A stretch of DNA of 64,000 nt. Source: Saccharibacillus sacchari DSM 19268 (GTDB lineage Bacteria > Bacillota > Bacilli > Paenibacillales > Paenibacillaceae). A program made the position numbers and the translations under genes. Each line of letters opens with the position of its first letter. The first letter of the stretch is position 1. Positions 48,488 through 56,106 of the stretch are shown here, in pieces. Location: assembly GCF_000585395.1 (NCBI RefSeq), contig NZ_KK073875.1, positions 5,074,274 through 5,138,273 on the forward strand, in the 5' to 3' direction. Under the pieces are notes generated by a model. It was given only the letters and a program-made list of their open reading frames with translations. It had not been told where the DNA came from and ran no database searches.

Positions 48488-48503
48488 ACAAAGCGCTTCC
48501 CCA
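48488..48503. promoter_or_regulatory. Weak cre-like site upstream of the YesM-type kinase gene
   Basis: The core AAAGCGCTT matches the centre of the CcpA operator, but the outer bases do not. About 50 bp ahead of the kinase ATG. Confidence 0.35.
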
Positions 48504-48536
48504 TGATGACAAGACCCAAAATCAACAAACAGTCCA

Positions 48537-48565
48537 CAAGCCCCGGCAAGTTGCTCCGAGGCTTG
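48537..48565 (-). terminator. Hairpin between lipoprotein gene and kinase gene
   Basis: Stem CAAGCCTCGG/CCGGGGCTTG (one G-T pair), with no T-run on the minus strand. It sits 62 bp after the lipoprotein stop and may stabilise the mRNA 3' end or reduce read-through into the kinase. Confidence 0.5.
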
Positions 48566-48626
48566 GGACTGGTTCACGAGGATGCAGGCATGTACACCCC
48601 GGGAATACATAACGTTACAGCTTGCC

Positions 48627-50285
48627 TTACTTAGTTCCGCCTAATTTCTCCAAATTTTTCTCATATTCAGTCTGTTGATACGCTTGCACTTCGGACAGAC
48701 CCGTCGATTCGCGTTTTTGCTGGTAATCGCTCCAGATCTGGTCGAACTCGGCTTCGGAAGATGCCAGCAGCAGTTTCGGAAGCGTTTTGCCCCATAGCTG
48801 TCCGAGTTTCGTGTTCGCGATGCCTTCTTTGGAGTTGCCCGTCGGGTTGATCTGGTCGAATTCGGAAGCGCTGACCGTTTTGCCGCGCGTCCAATCCATC
48901 ATTTGCTTGAACGGATCGACCGGAGCAGGCGCCCATTGATCGGTAATGTTGGTGTCCATCATCATCCAGTATTTGTGGGAAGCGCCGTACTTCGTATCGA
49001 ATGCCGCACGGTCGGTGTTGAGCATATCCAGCACCTCCGGCTTGAAGACGGGCTTATCGCCTTCCATGTCGTACGTCACGCCTTCTTCGCCCATGTACAG
49101 ATCGCGTTGACCTTCTTCGCTCGTCAGGTATTCCAAGAAGCCGATCGCGCGGGCTTTGTCTTTGACGTCTTTGGAAATGAGCGTCAGCGTCCAGCCCGAG
49201 ATGCCCGGCCCCGACAGGTTAGGTTGGTCTTTCGCCGCGTTCGCGGGACCGTCTACCGCAATGTAAACGGAATTCGGATCGTTCGCGAACAGCGCGTTTT
49301 GCTGGCTGCTGAAGTCGCTGCGCTGATACATCATGGCGAAGTAACGGCCTTGCGCGATCTTTTCTTCCATTTGTGCGCGTTTGTCGATAAAGATGTCTTT
49401 GGCCAGCAGACCGTTCTCATTGGCTTGACGGAACGTTTTCAGCCATTTGATGTATTCCGGATCGGTCGGGCGGTCGTACAGTTTGCCGTCTTTTTCCTGC
49501 GGAATCGCCAGGAAGTTTTGCAGATAGGCTTCCAGCGAATAGTTGCCGTTGTCGGTGAACTCGTGCAGTCCGATCGGGATCAACGGTTGTCCGTTCACTT
49601 GAGGGTATTTTTCTTTGGCCGCTTGCAGCGCTGCCAGGAACCCTTCCGGCGTGCTCATATCCGGCGAACCCAGCGCTTCGTACATGTCTTTGCGGACGAC
49701 GAACACCTGATTTGAGACGTACTCTTTGCCGTACTTTTCAAAGTCGGCCGGAGAAGAGGAGGCGTTCGGATACCCGTAGACATTGCCATCTTCTTGCGTG
49801 TACCACGACAACTTGGCCGGATCGGCGACGTTTGAGATGAAGTACGGATCGTACTGCTCGGCCAACTCGTTGAGCGGCAGCACCAATTTGCCTTCGATCA
49901 TTTTTTTCACCGCGTCGTCGCCCCAGGCGATCGTCACGAAGTCGGGCAGTTCGCCGGATGCGATCATGGTATTCATTTTTTCCGCTTCGTTGCCGGCCGG
50001 AACGATAAAGTTGAGATCGACGCCGGTCTTTTTCGTCACGTATTGACTGGTCAAATCTTTACCCCAATCGGTCCCGGTGTACCAAGCAAAGTTGATGTAC
50101 CAATCGAACGTGATCGGCGACGTGTCGTTTTGCCAGGAAGGTTTAGTTGGGTCGACTGCCGCTTGGGCCGCTTCTTCTTTTTCCGTTGCCGCTTCTTTAG
50201 TTTGTCCGCCTGACGAACACGCCGTGCTGAAGATCATCAGCATCGCGGCCAGGAGAATGGAGAATTTTTTTCCTCTTTTTCTCAT
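48627..50285 (-). CDS. ABC transporter solute-binding lipoprotein
   Basis: 552 residues. Lipoprotein signal ending in the lipobox FSTACSS (Cys near 23), followed by a Gln/Glu/Ala-rich linker and a family-1 extracellular solute-binding fold (GYPNASSSPADF, GLHEFTDNGNYSLEAYL, ISKDVKDKARAIGFLEYLTSEEGQRDLYMG). Length and the two adjacent permeases match LplA/YtcQ-type carbohydrate importers. The sugar is not predictable. No ATPase gene is present, so a shared MsmX-type ATPase is expected (inference from this transporter class). Confidence 0.92.
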   Translation of the reverse strand: MRKRGKKFSILLAAMLMIFSTACSSGGQTKEAATEKEEAAQAAVDPTKPSWQNDTSPITFDWYINFAWYTGTDWGKDLTSQYVTKKTGVDLNFIVPAGNEAEKMNTMIASGELPDFVTIAWGDDAVKKMIEGKLVLPLNELAEQYDPYFISNVADPAKLSWYTQEDGNVYGYPNASSSPADFEKYGKEYVSNQVFVVRKDMYEALGSPDMSTPEGFLAALQAAKEKYPQVNGQPLIPIGLHEFTDNGNYSLEAYLQNFLAIPQEKDGKLYDRPTDPEYIKWLKTFRQANENGLLAKDIFIDKRAQMEEKIAQGRYFAMMYQRSDFSSQQNALFANDPNSVYIAVDGPANAAKDQPNLSGPGISGWTLTLISKDVKDKARAIGFLEYLTSEEGQRDLYMGEEGVTYDMEGDKPVFKPEVLDMLNTDRAAFDTKYGASHKYWMMMDTNITDQWAPAPVDPFKQMMDWTRGKTVSASEFDQINPTGNSKEGIANTKLGQLWGKTLPKLLLASSEAEFDQIWSDYQQKRESTGLSEVQAYQQTEYEKNLEKLGGTK

Positions 50286-50372
50286 GTGGGTACCCCTCTT
50301 CTGTGTAATGGACGTACGATGTCGCTCAGTGTTGCTTGTATCGAAACATGAAGCGTAAAACCCTTGTAAGAA

Positions 50373-51260
50373 TCAGCCTTTGATCGAGCCGATCATCATG
50401 CCTTTGACGAAATACTTTTGCAGGAACGGGTAAGCGAACACGATCGGCGCCGTCGTCACGACCATCGTAGCCAACTTGATCGATTGCGAGGTCACGGAAC
50501 GCGTCACGCCTCCCGGAACGGCCGCCATCATCTGGTTCGAGCTGGATTCCGCCACGACCCGGTACAGATAGGTCTGAATCGGCTGCAAATCGGTATTATT
50601 GATATAAATCATGCCGGTAAAGTAGTCGTTCCATTGATACACGCCATGGAACAAAGCAATCGTCGCAAGTACCGGCATGGATACGGGAAGCACGATGCGC
50701 AAGAAGATCGACCAGTCGTTCGCCCCGTCGATTCGCGCTGCCTCCTCCAACCCTTCAGGGATTTCCCGGAAAAAGGTCATGAAGATAATGAGATCGAAAA
50801 AGCTGAACAAGACAGGAATGATATAGACCAAGAAGTTGTCCAGCAAATGCAAATCGCGGATCAGCAGGTACGTCGGAATCAGTCCGCCGCCGAAGAACAG
50901 CGTAAAAGTCCCCATCAAAATATAGAACTTGCCTCCGATCAATCCTTTGCGAGAGAAGGCGTAAGCGACCATCGCGGTGAAAAAGACGTGGGCCACTGTA
51001 CCGACGAGCGTCTTGGCAACGGTAATTCCCATCGCCAGCATGATCCCTTCGCTTCGGAATACCGCGCTGAAGTTCTCCAAACTAAACTGCCTCGGCCACC
51101 AGTAGATCCCTCCGCTCATGGCGTCGGTACCGTCGTTGAACGAATTGACCAGCACGTACCAGATCGGGTAGATCGTCACGAAGCAGATCAATACCATGCC
51201 TAGCGTATTGAGAAAGTCGAACAGCGCCTCGCCTCTCGTTTTGCGTTTTAATGTCCACAT
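50373..51260 (-). CDS. Carbohydrate ABC transporter permease (LplC/YtcP type)
   Basis: 295 residues, six predicted membrane segments, with EAA-loop EGLEEAARIDGANDWSIFLRIVLP that contacts the ATPase. AGGAGG precedes the ATG. 27 bp after the other permease gene. Confidence 0.93.
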   Translation of the reverse strand: MWTLKRKTRGEALFDFLNTLGMVLICFVTIYPIWYVLVNSFNDGTDAMSGGIYWWPRQFSLENFSAVFRSEGIMLAMGITVAKTLVGTVAHVFFTAMVAYAFSRKGLIGGKFYILMGTFTLFFGGGLIPTYLLIRDLHLLDNFLVYIIPVLFSFFDLIIFMTFFREIPEGLEEAARIDGANDWSIFLRIVLPVSMPVLATIALFHGVYQWNDYFTGMIYINNTDLQPIQTYLYRVVAESSSNQMMAAVPGGVTRSVTSQSIKLATMVVTTAPIVFAYPFLQKYFVKGMMIGSIKG

Positions 51261-51287
51261 TGCAAGTTCCTCCTTCCTTCCGCCGCC

Positions 51288-52253
51288 CTAGAAAAGCGAG
51301 GTGTTGTTCAATTTTTTGGTGACGCCGTTGGCGATCAGCAGCAGGATCAACGCGATGACCGATTTGAGCAGCCCGACCGCGGTCGAATACGAGAAGCGTC
51401 CTTGCTGAATACCGGTTTGATACACGTAAATATCGATCACGTTACTTGCGCTCTCGTTCAGCGAGTTGCGCAATACGAGAATCTGATCGAAGTTGGAGTT
51501 GAGCACGCCGCTAACCGCAAGAATGAACAAGATGGCAATCGTCGGACGAATATTGGGGAGCGTGACATAGAACATTTTCTGAAAACGTCCGGCCCCGTCC
51601 ATCGTTGCGGCTTCGTACTGTTCAGGTGACACGCTTGCCATAGCAGCCAGGTAGATAATCGCCGACCAGCCAAGCTCTTTCCAAATATCCGAGGTGATCA
51701 CGATGCCCCAGAAGTATTTCGGTTCCGCAAGGTACGAGATCGGTTCGGTAATTAATCCCAGTCCCATCAGAATATTATTGATAATGCCGACGTCGGCGAG
51801 CCAAGTCGCCAGCATGCCGCCGAGAATGACCCATGACAGGAAGTGAGGCAGATACGAAATGGTTTGAACGGTTTTTTTGAATTTAACCGAGCGCAGTTCA
51901 TTCAGGAACAAAGCGAAGATGATTGGCAACGGAAAACCGATCACCAGCTTAATCAGACTGATTCCGAGCGTATTACGGATGACGCCGCCCAGTTCATCAT
52001 CTTGCAAAAACTCCCGGAAATGATCCAGTCCCACCCATGGAGCGTTGGCGATACTGTCGACGATGTTGTATTCTTTGAACGCGATAATGATTCCGTACAT
52101 CGGGATGTAGTTGAAAATGAACATCCATGCTACGCCGAGCAGTGCCATCGTCTGCAAATGCCGCTGCCCAAGCAGCTTTCTCCACCATTTACGTGCTCTA
52201 CCGTCCCGATCGGACGGCAATTCCGAGACGCCCGCCTCTATTTTCCTGTCCAT
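51288..52253 (-). CDS. Carbohydrate ABC transporter permease (LplB type)
   Basis: 321 residues from ATG 52253; GGAGGGGG and GGAAGG lie upstream and the in-frame extension to 52337 crosses the cre site and is rejected. Six membrane segments after a charged N-terminus. The EAA loop is PEQYEAATMDGAGRFQKMFYVTLPNI. First gene of the importer operon. Confidence 0.93.
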   Translation of the reverse strand: MDRKIEAGVSELPSDRDGRARKWWRKLLGQRHLQTMALLGVAWMFIFNYIPMYGIIIAFKEYNIVDSIANAPWVGLDHFREFLQDDELGGVIRNTLGISLIKLVIGFPLPIIFALFLNELRSVKFKKTVQTISYLPHFLSWVILGGMLATWLADVGIINNILMGLGLITEPISYLAEPKYFWGIVITSDIWKELGWSAIIYLAAMASVSPEQYEAATMDGAGRFQKMFYVTLPNIRPTIAILFILAVSGVLNSNFDQILVLRNSLNESASNVIDIYVYQTGIQQGRFSYSTAVGLLKSVIALILLLIANGVTKKLNNTSLF

Positions 52254-52291
52254 CTTCCTTCCAGCCCCCTCCGACCCTGTAGCCGACTTTT

Positions 52292-52305
52292 TGTAAGTGC
52301 TTACA
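52292..52305. promoter_or_regulatory. CcpA operator (cre) of the importer operon
   Basis: TGTAAGTGCTTACA matches the palindromic cre consensus TGTAAGCGCTTACA at 13 of 14 positions. It is just downstream of a minus-strand -10 TACAAT (52318-52323), so bound CcpA would block transcription. Implies carbon catabolite repression of the importer. Confidence 0.8.
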
Positions 52306-52317
52306 TTCCATAAATTT

Positions 52318-52323
52318 ATTGTA
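52318..52323 (-). promoter_or_regulatory. -10 element of the importer operon
   Basis: Minus-strand TACAAT. The -35 region 17 bp upstream (TTACTT) is poor, as expected for a promoter that needs an activator such as the YesN-type regulator. Confidence 0.5.
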
Positions 52324-52350
52324 GCCCGTGAAAACAACCGAAGTAAGGCT

Positions 52351-52440
52351 TCAAATTTCGGGGTTGAGTCTCAAATTTTCAGGTTAGGATTGCCTGAAAA
52401 TCTGAAACGGGGAGCAAAATTTCAAATTGAGTTGGCCTGC
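52351..52440. repeat. Cluster of TCAAATTT repeats and a hairpin upstream of the importer promoter
   Basis: TCAAATTT occurs at 52351 and 52371, exactly 20 bp apart. ATTTTCAGG (about 52374-52382) and CCTGAAAAT (about 52392-52400) form a perfect inverted repeat, and TTTCAAATTGAG follows. Direct repeats two helical turns apart upstream of a weak promoter are typical of AraC-type activator sites. Confidence 0.5.
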
Positions 52441-52559
52441 AATTTATTTAAGACAAGCTACTCGCTCTCTTTCTTGTTATAATTCGGAAGAAGCCGTTCA
52501 ACTTATTCAACTTCAATAGATGGCTGCCGGCTTGTATGGCCGGGAAAGGAAGTGAATAC

Positions 52560-53501
52560 ATGCCTGATCCCTTGCTCTGGAAACAGAGAATCAGAACCCT
52601 TCGCGCCTTCAATTACAGCGACACCATGCAGGCTGGCGTACTGCGCGAGCGCCTGCTGCATAGTTCCTACTCGTTGACTGAATCAAGAGTCATTCTTGAA
52701 ATTTCTCGTCAATCCAGATTGACTGCCACCGATCTAAGCCGAAATTTGGGACTTGATCCCGGATACTTAAGTCGGTTACTGGGCAGGCTGGAATCCGGAA
52801 ACGTGATCGAACGCCCTCGCAGCGAACGCGACGGCAGACGACGGTTCCTAAAACTTACCGAAGACGGCAAACGAATTGCCCAGCTGCTCAATCGAAGAGT
52901 AGACGATGACGTTGCCGAATATCTGGCCGGCTTGTCCGAATCCGATCAGGCACGTCTGATGGAAGCCATACGCACGATTGAAGAAATCAATGATTCCCGT
53001 GCGGCTTATGTTCCGGACAGCCGCTATTTCCTGCGCGAAGCCGAACCTTCCGATGCCGAGCGATTAACAAAGACCTACGAAACATTGTTCGAGCAAACTT
53101 TCGGGCATGCAGACGAATTTCATGAAGTGATAACCGATACCAATCAAAAGCTTTTCGATCCGGCAAGCACGACGAGAGCCCGTTGTTGGATTGCCGAGAT
53201 GAACGGCGAAAGCGCCGGATCGATCGTCGTCGAGCCTTTGGACGAAAAGCGCATGCATATTAAGCTGTTCATGGTCGAATCCAAACGCCGCGGGCTCGGG
53301 ATCGGCGGAAGCCTTCTGGGTGAAGCCATCCGATTCGCTCGGCAGAACGGCTGCCAAAAACTGATCCTTTGGGCTGTCAGAGATCAAATTCGGCTTCAAA
53401 GACTGCTCACTCGTCACGGTTTCCGTATGCGCGACCGACCGAGCATTTCGTATTACGGGATGAAGTTTGACGTAGAGTGCTGGGAAGTGCCTTTTTCCTA
53501 A
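52560..53501 (+). CDS. MarR-family regulator fused to GNAT acetyltransferase
   Basis: 313 residues. Winged-helix MarR half (about 1-145; LTATDLSRNLGLDPGYLSRLLGRLESGNVIERPRSERDGRRRFLKLTEDG), then a GNAT half (about 155-310; acetyl-CoA loop ESKRRGLGIGGSLLGEAIRFARQNGC, LQRLLTRHGFRM). Such fusions exist in many bacteria, with unknown substrates. ATG 52560 has GGAAGTG upstream. Divergent from the importer operon, so its promoter lies in the same gap. Confidence 0.93.
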   Translation: MPDPLLWKQRIRTLRAFNYSDTMQAGVLRERLLHSSYSLTESRVILEISRQSRLTATDLSRNLGLDPGYLSRLLGRLESGNVIERPRSERDGRRRFLKLTEDGKRIAQLLNRRVDDDVAEYLAGLSESDQARLMEAIRTIEEINDSRAAYVPDSRYFLREAEPSDAERLTKTYETLFEQTFGHADEFHEVITDTNQKLFDPASTTRARCWIAEMNGESAGSIVVEPLDEKRMHIKLFMVESKRRGLGIGGSLLGEAIRFARQNGCQKLILWAVRDQIRLQRLLTRHGFRMRDRPSISYYGMKFDVECWEVPFS

Positions 53502-53870
53502 AAGCGTGCATAATCCGGTTTGCAGTGAATATTTATTCTTATTTTTAAATATTTATTCCTCCTCTCATTTCTATAATTCTTTTTACTGGAAAAAACGCAG
53601 GAGCAATCATTACGGCTTAGCTTTTTGTTAAGTTATATTTATTCACACAAAAAGCTTCTTGACCTTTTCTGAGATGTTCAAAATATTGATTAAATATGTT
53701 CGTTATATGAAGAAAAAAGGCGAAATTCGTATTATAATATCGAATAAAGCGCTCTATTGATCGTTTATGATATTTGTTAATTTTACTAACATGAATTTAT
53801 ATTTATAGACATCGGGAAGCAAGCTATGTCACTTAAAGTTCCTTCCCAAATCATTTTAAGGAGGAATTTT
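53502..53870. other. AT-rich gap before the asparaginase gene
   Basis: 369 bp with no gene. A candidate promoter is TTGACC (53659-53664), 17-bp spacer, AATATT (53682-53687). A further TATAAT is at about 53734-53739 without a good -35. Confidence 0.4.
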
Positions 53871-55055
53871 ATGTCCACGATGTCTATGAAGGTTCTGAAA
53901 GCCGTGCTTGCCCTTGGCGTTATCGCTGCCGCGGCGGCTCCAATCGTTCGTATTCCGGGTGCTTACGCAGCGGAAGTTACAGGAACTGTCATTGCCAGTA
54001 CACCGGCCGCAGCAGGAACGGGCACAGTCGTAAGCGCACTTCCTAAGGTCGAAGTTATCGCTACAGGCGGCACTATTGCAGGTCAATCTGCTGACGCAAC
54101 AAGCTTTGGTAATTATCGCGCCGGCACTTTGCTAATCGCCGACATGGTTGCAGAGCTTCCCGACAAGGACAAGATCGCGCAGGTCAGTACATACCAATTC
54201 GGCAATTCAGGCTCCAGCGCCTACAGCATCGCCGACTTGTACGATCTCTCCCTTCGCGTGGACCAAGCCCTCAAAACGCAGGATGCCGTCGTGGTAACCA
54301 GCGGAACCGATACGATGGAAGAGATCGCTTACTTCCTCGATCTGACGGTACGCAGTTCGAAGCCCGTTATCGTTACCGGATCCATGCGACCTTGGACGGT
54401 TATCGGCAGCGACGCTCAAGCCAATCTGTATAACGCAATCAAACTGGCGGCAAGCGGCAAAACGAAATACTTCGGCACCGTGCTGATGCTGAATGACGAG
54501 TTCCATGCCGCGCGAGAAGTCACGAAATCCAATTCTTACCGTACCGACACTTTCATCACTCCGGAGCTCGGCGCGCTCGGTTACATCGATGAAGCCGGGG
54601 TTCGCATTTATCGCGCGCCTGCCCGTGCCCTGTTGAGCACCGCCAATTGGAACACCCCTTTCGATCTGTCGAAGCTGAACAAATCCAATCTGGCCAAGGT
54701 TGAAATTGCTTACTCGTACCAGGATGCAGGAGCCGGGGCAATCTCCTCCTTTGTCGCCAACGGCGCGGACGGCATCGTGACGGCAGGCACCGGAGCAGGC
54801 GGCATCTCGCGCGCAATGAGCGCGGAACGCACAGCCGCAATCGCCGACCACGATACAATCTTCGTCACGACGACGCGTACCGGATCGGGCAGCAACTACT
54901 CCAGCGGCGACAACATCATTGCCGGAGATAACTTGAACGCTGTGCACGCCCGTCTTATGCTGCTGCTGTCGCTATCCTTCTCCAATGACTTCGATACGGT
55001 CAAAGAATGGTTCGAGACTTACGGCGCTGCTCAGGTCAGCGTTCCGGAGAAGTAA
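53871..55055 (+). CDS. ansB: Secreted type II L-asparaginase
   Basis: Hydrolyses asparagine to aspartate and ammonia outside the cell. 394 residues from ATG 53871 (AAGGAGG upstream). Signal peptide with hydrophobic core LAVLALGVIAAAAAP-like stretch and cleavage near AYA-AE. Active-site motifs ATGGTIAGQ (first Thr) and VVTSGTDTMEEIAYFLD (second Thr, Asp), plus GSMRP. Higher GC than the gap before it. Confidence 0.93.
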   Translation: MSTMSMKVLKAVLALGVIAAAAAPIVRIPGAYAAEVTGTVIASTPAAAGTGTVVSALPKVEVIATGGTIAGQSADATSFGNYRAGTLLIADMVAELPDKDKIAQVSTYQFGNSGSSAYSIADLYDLSLRVDQALKTQDAVVVTSGTDTMEEIAYFLDLTVRSSKPVIVTGSMRPWTVIGSDAQANLYNAIKLAASGKTKYFGTVLMLNDEFHAAREVTKSNSYRTDTFITPELGALGYIDEAGVRIYRAPARALLSTANWNTPFDLSKLNKSNLAKVEIAYSYQDAGAGAISSFVANGADGIVTAGTGAGGISRAMSAERTAAIADHDTIFVTTTRTGSGSNYSSGDNIIAGDNLNAVHARLMLLLSLSFSNDFDTVKEWFETYGAAQVSVPEK

Positions 55056-55087
55056 GCGTAGAACAATCCAAAGTTTATATTTAAAAA

Positions 55088-55131
55088 AGAGCTGCCTCAA
55101 CGCCATATCCGGCTTGGGAGCGGCTCTTTTT
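55088..55131 (+). terminator. Terminator of the asparaginase gene
   Basis: AGAGC/GCTCT and GCCTC/GGGAGC arms around a 15-base loop, followed by TTTTT. Confidence 0.75.
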
Positions 55132-55145
55132 GACGAGTTGATAAG

Positions 55146-55252
55146 GTCACGTGTGCGCGTGAAGCCAGAAAGCTCCGAGAGAAATTGCCAGCATAGGCTT
55201 CCGAAGTGCATTTCTTCGAAATGCTTCACAAGACGCTGTCTCACTCGGAAAA
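55146..55252 (+). repeat. Dispersed repeat, copy A (interrupted)
   Basis: The first 41 bp match the outward-reading right arm of the palindrome at 55870-56039 at 32 of 41 positions. The last 18 bp (55235-55252) match it at 17 of 18, in inverted orientation. Between these blocks copy A has extra sequence with a GCATTTC-TTC-GAAATGC hairpin (55208-55224). Confidence 0.65.
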
Positions 55253-55284
55253 TTGAATTGAATTTAAATGTAGTGCTCCAACAC

Positions 55285-55665
55285 TTAAAATCGTCCGTCC
55301 TTTTTAAATCCAAAGGCAAATTCTTCAAAGCCGAGTCCCCGATAGTAAGCCCGATGTTCTTCGGAACAAAAAAGCTGGATATGGATTCCCTGTCCGCGCA
55401 GTTCCGAACGAACGCCTACGCCGCATAAATAAGCATTGATCACGCCGTCGGATACCAGTCTTCCGGTTGCGATCAGGCGTTCATCGGCATATGCGCTGAT
55501 CACTTTCCAACTTCCTTCCACAGCCAGTCGAAGTTGCTTCGGTTCCAAACGCAAAAAGTCGTTCCATTCCAATGCTTCGTAAAGCTCATGCAAATCGAAT
55601 GCTGATGGAATTTCCCATGCCCAGCGAAGCTCCGCGTCTTTCCATGTGTCCTGATTTTGGCTCAT
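55285..55665 (-). CDS. GNAT-family protein with apparent internal deletion
   Basis: 126 residues. N-terminal beta strands (VEGSWKVISAYADERLIATGRLVSDG), then GVGVRSELRGQGI, the start of the acetyl-CoA motif. This joins directly to HIQLFCSEEHRAYYRGLGFEEF, which in homologous GNATs follows about 20 residues later. The helix between (typically GxxxxxxLxxxxxxxGI) is missing. In-frame recombination between two GI codons is one explanation. AAGGAG precedes ATG 55665. Probably impaired. The gene is flanked by inverted copies of a repeat. Confidence 0.7.
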   Translation of the reverse strand: MSQNQDTWKDAELRWAWEIPSAFDLHELYEALEWNDFLRLEPKQLRLAVEGSWKVISAYADERLIATGRLVSDGVINAYLCGVGVRSELRGQGIHIQLFCSEEHRAYYRGLGFEEFAFGFKKDGRF

Positions 55666-55869
55666 CTTCTTCACTCCTTGCGTCCGCGGGCCATCCGTAA
55701 GAATAGGTAACAGCGACATGACCTTTTTCTGTCTGCATCATAGCCTCTTAAAATAGACGAACCGGGATTTTTTTCGTATAAAAATCCAATTTACTAGCTT
55801 TGGTTACCTTAATTCGGGTAATATTAAAAAGTAAAGCTTGGTTGAAAGCTACCAAGTTCAGCGTGTCGA

Positions 55870-56039
55870 GAAAGTCTAAAGTGCCTGGAAGAGAAAAGAC
55901 GGAGAGAGAAATTCAGTTCAAAACGCCTTTGAACTTGGAAAACTTCAACTCAAAATTTCAATCGACTTTTCCAAGTGAGACAGCGAATTGAACGAATTTC
56001 TCTTGCAGCCTTCTCGCTTCCCGCGCCGAAGTAACTTTC
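55870..56039. repeat. 170-bp imperfect palindrome upstream of mrpA (repeat copy B)
   Basis: Both arms read inward GAAAGT ... GGAAG-GA-AA ... GAGAAATTC-GTTCAA--CGC ... ACTTGGAAAA. Left arm starts at 55870, right arm ends at 56039. The right arm matches copy A (55146-55252) in opposite orientation. No ORF inside. Resembles a MITE or REP-type mobile palindrome. Confidence 0.7.
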
Positions 56040-56106
56040 GTAGAGAAGTCTGAGCTTGGTTAAACACGATCAAGCCGAAATATATGAAGCGGAAAGGAGA
56101 AGCCGT

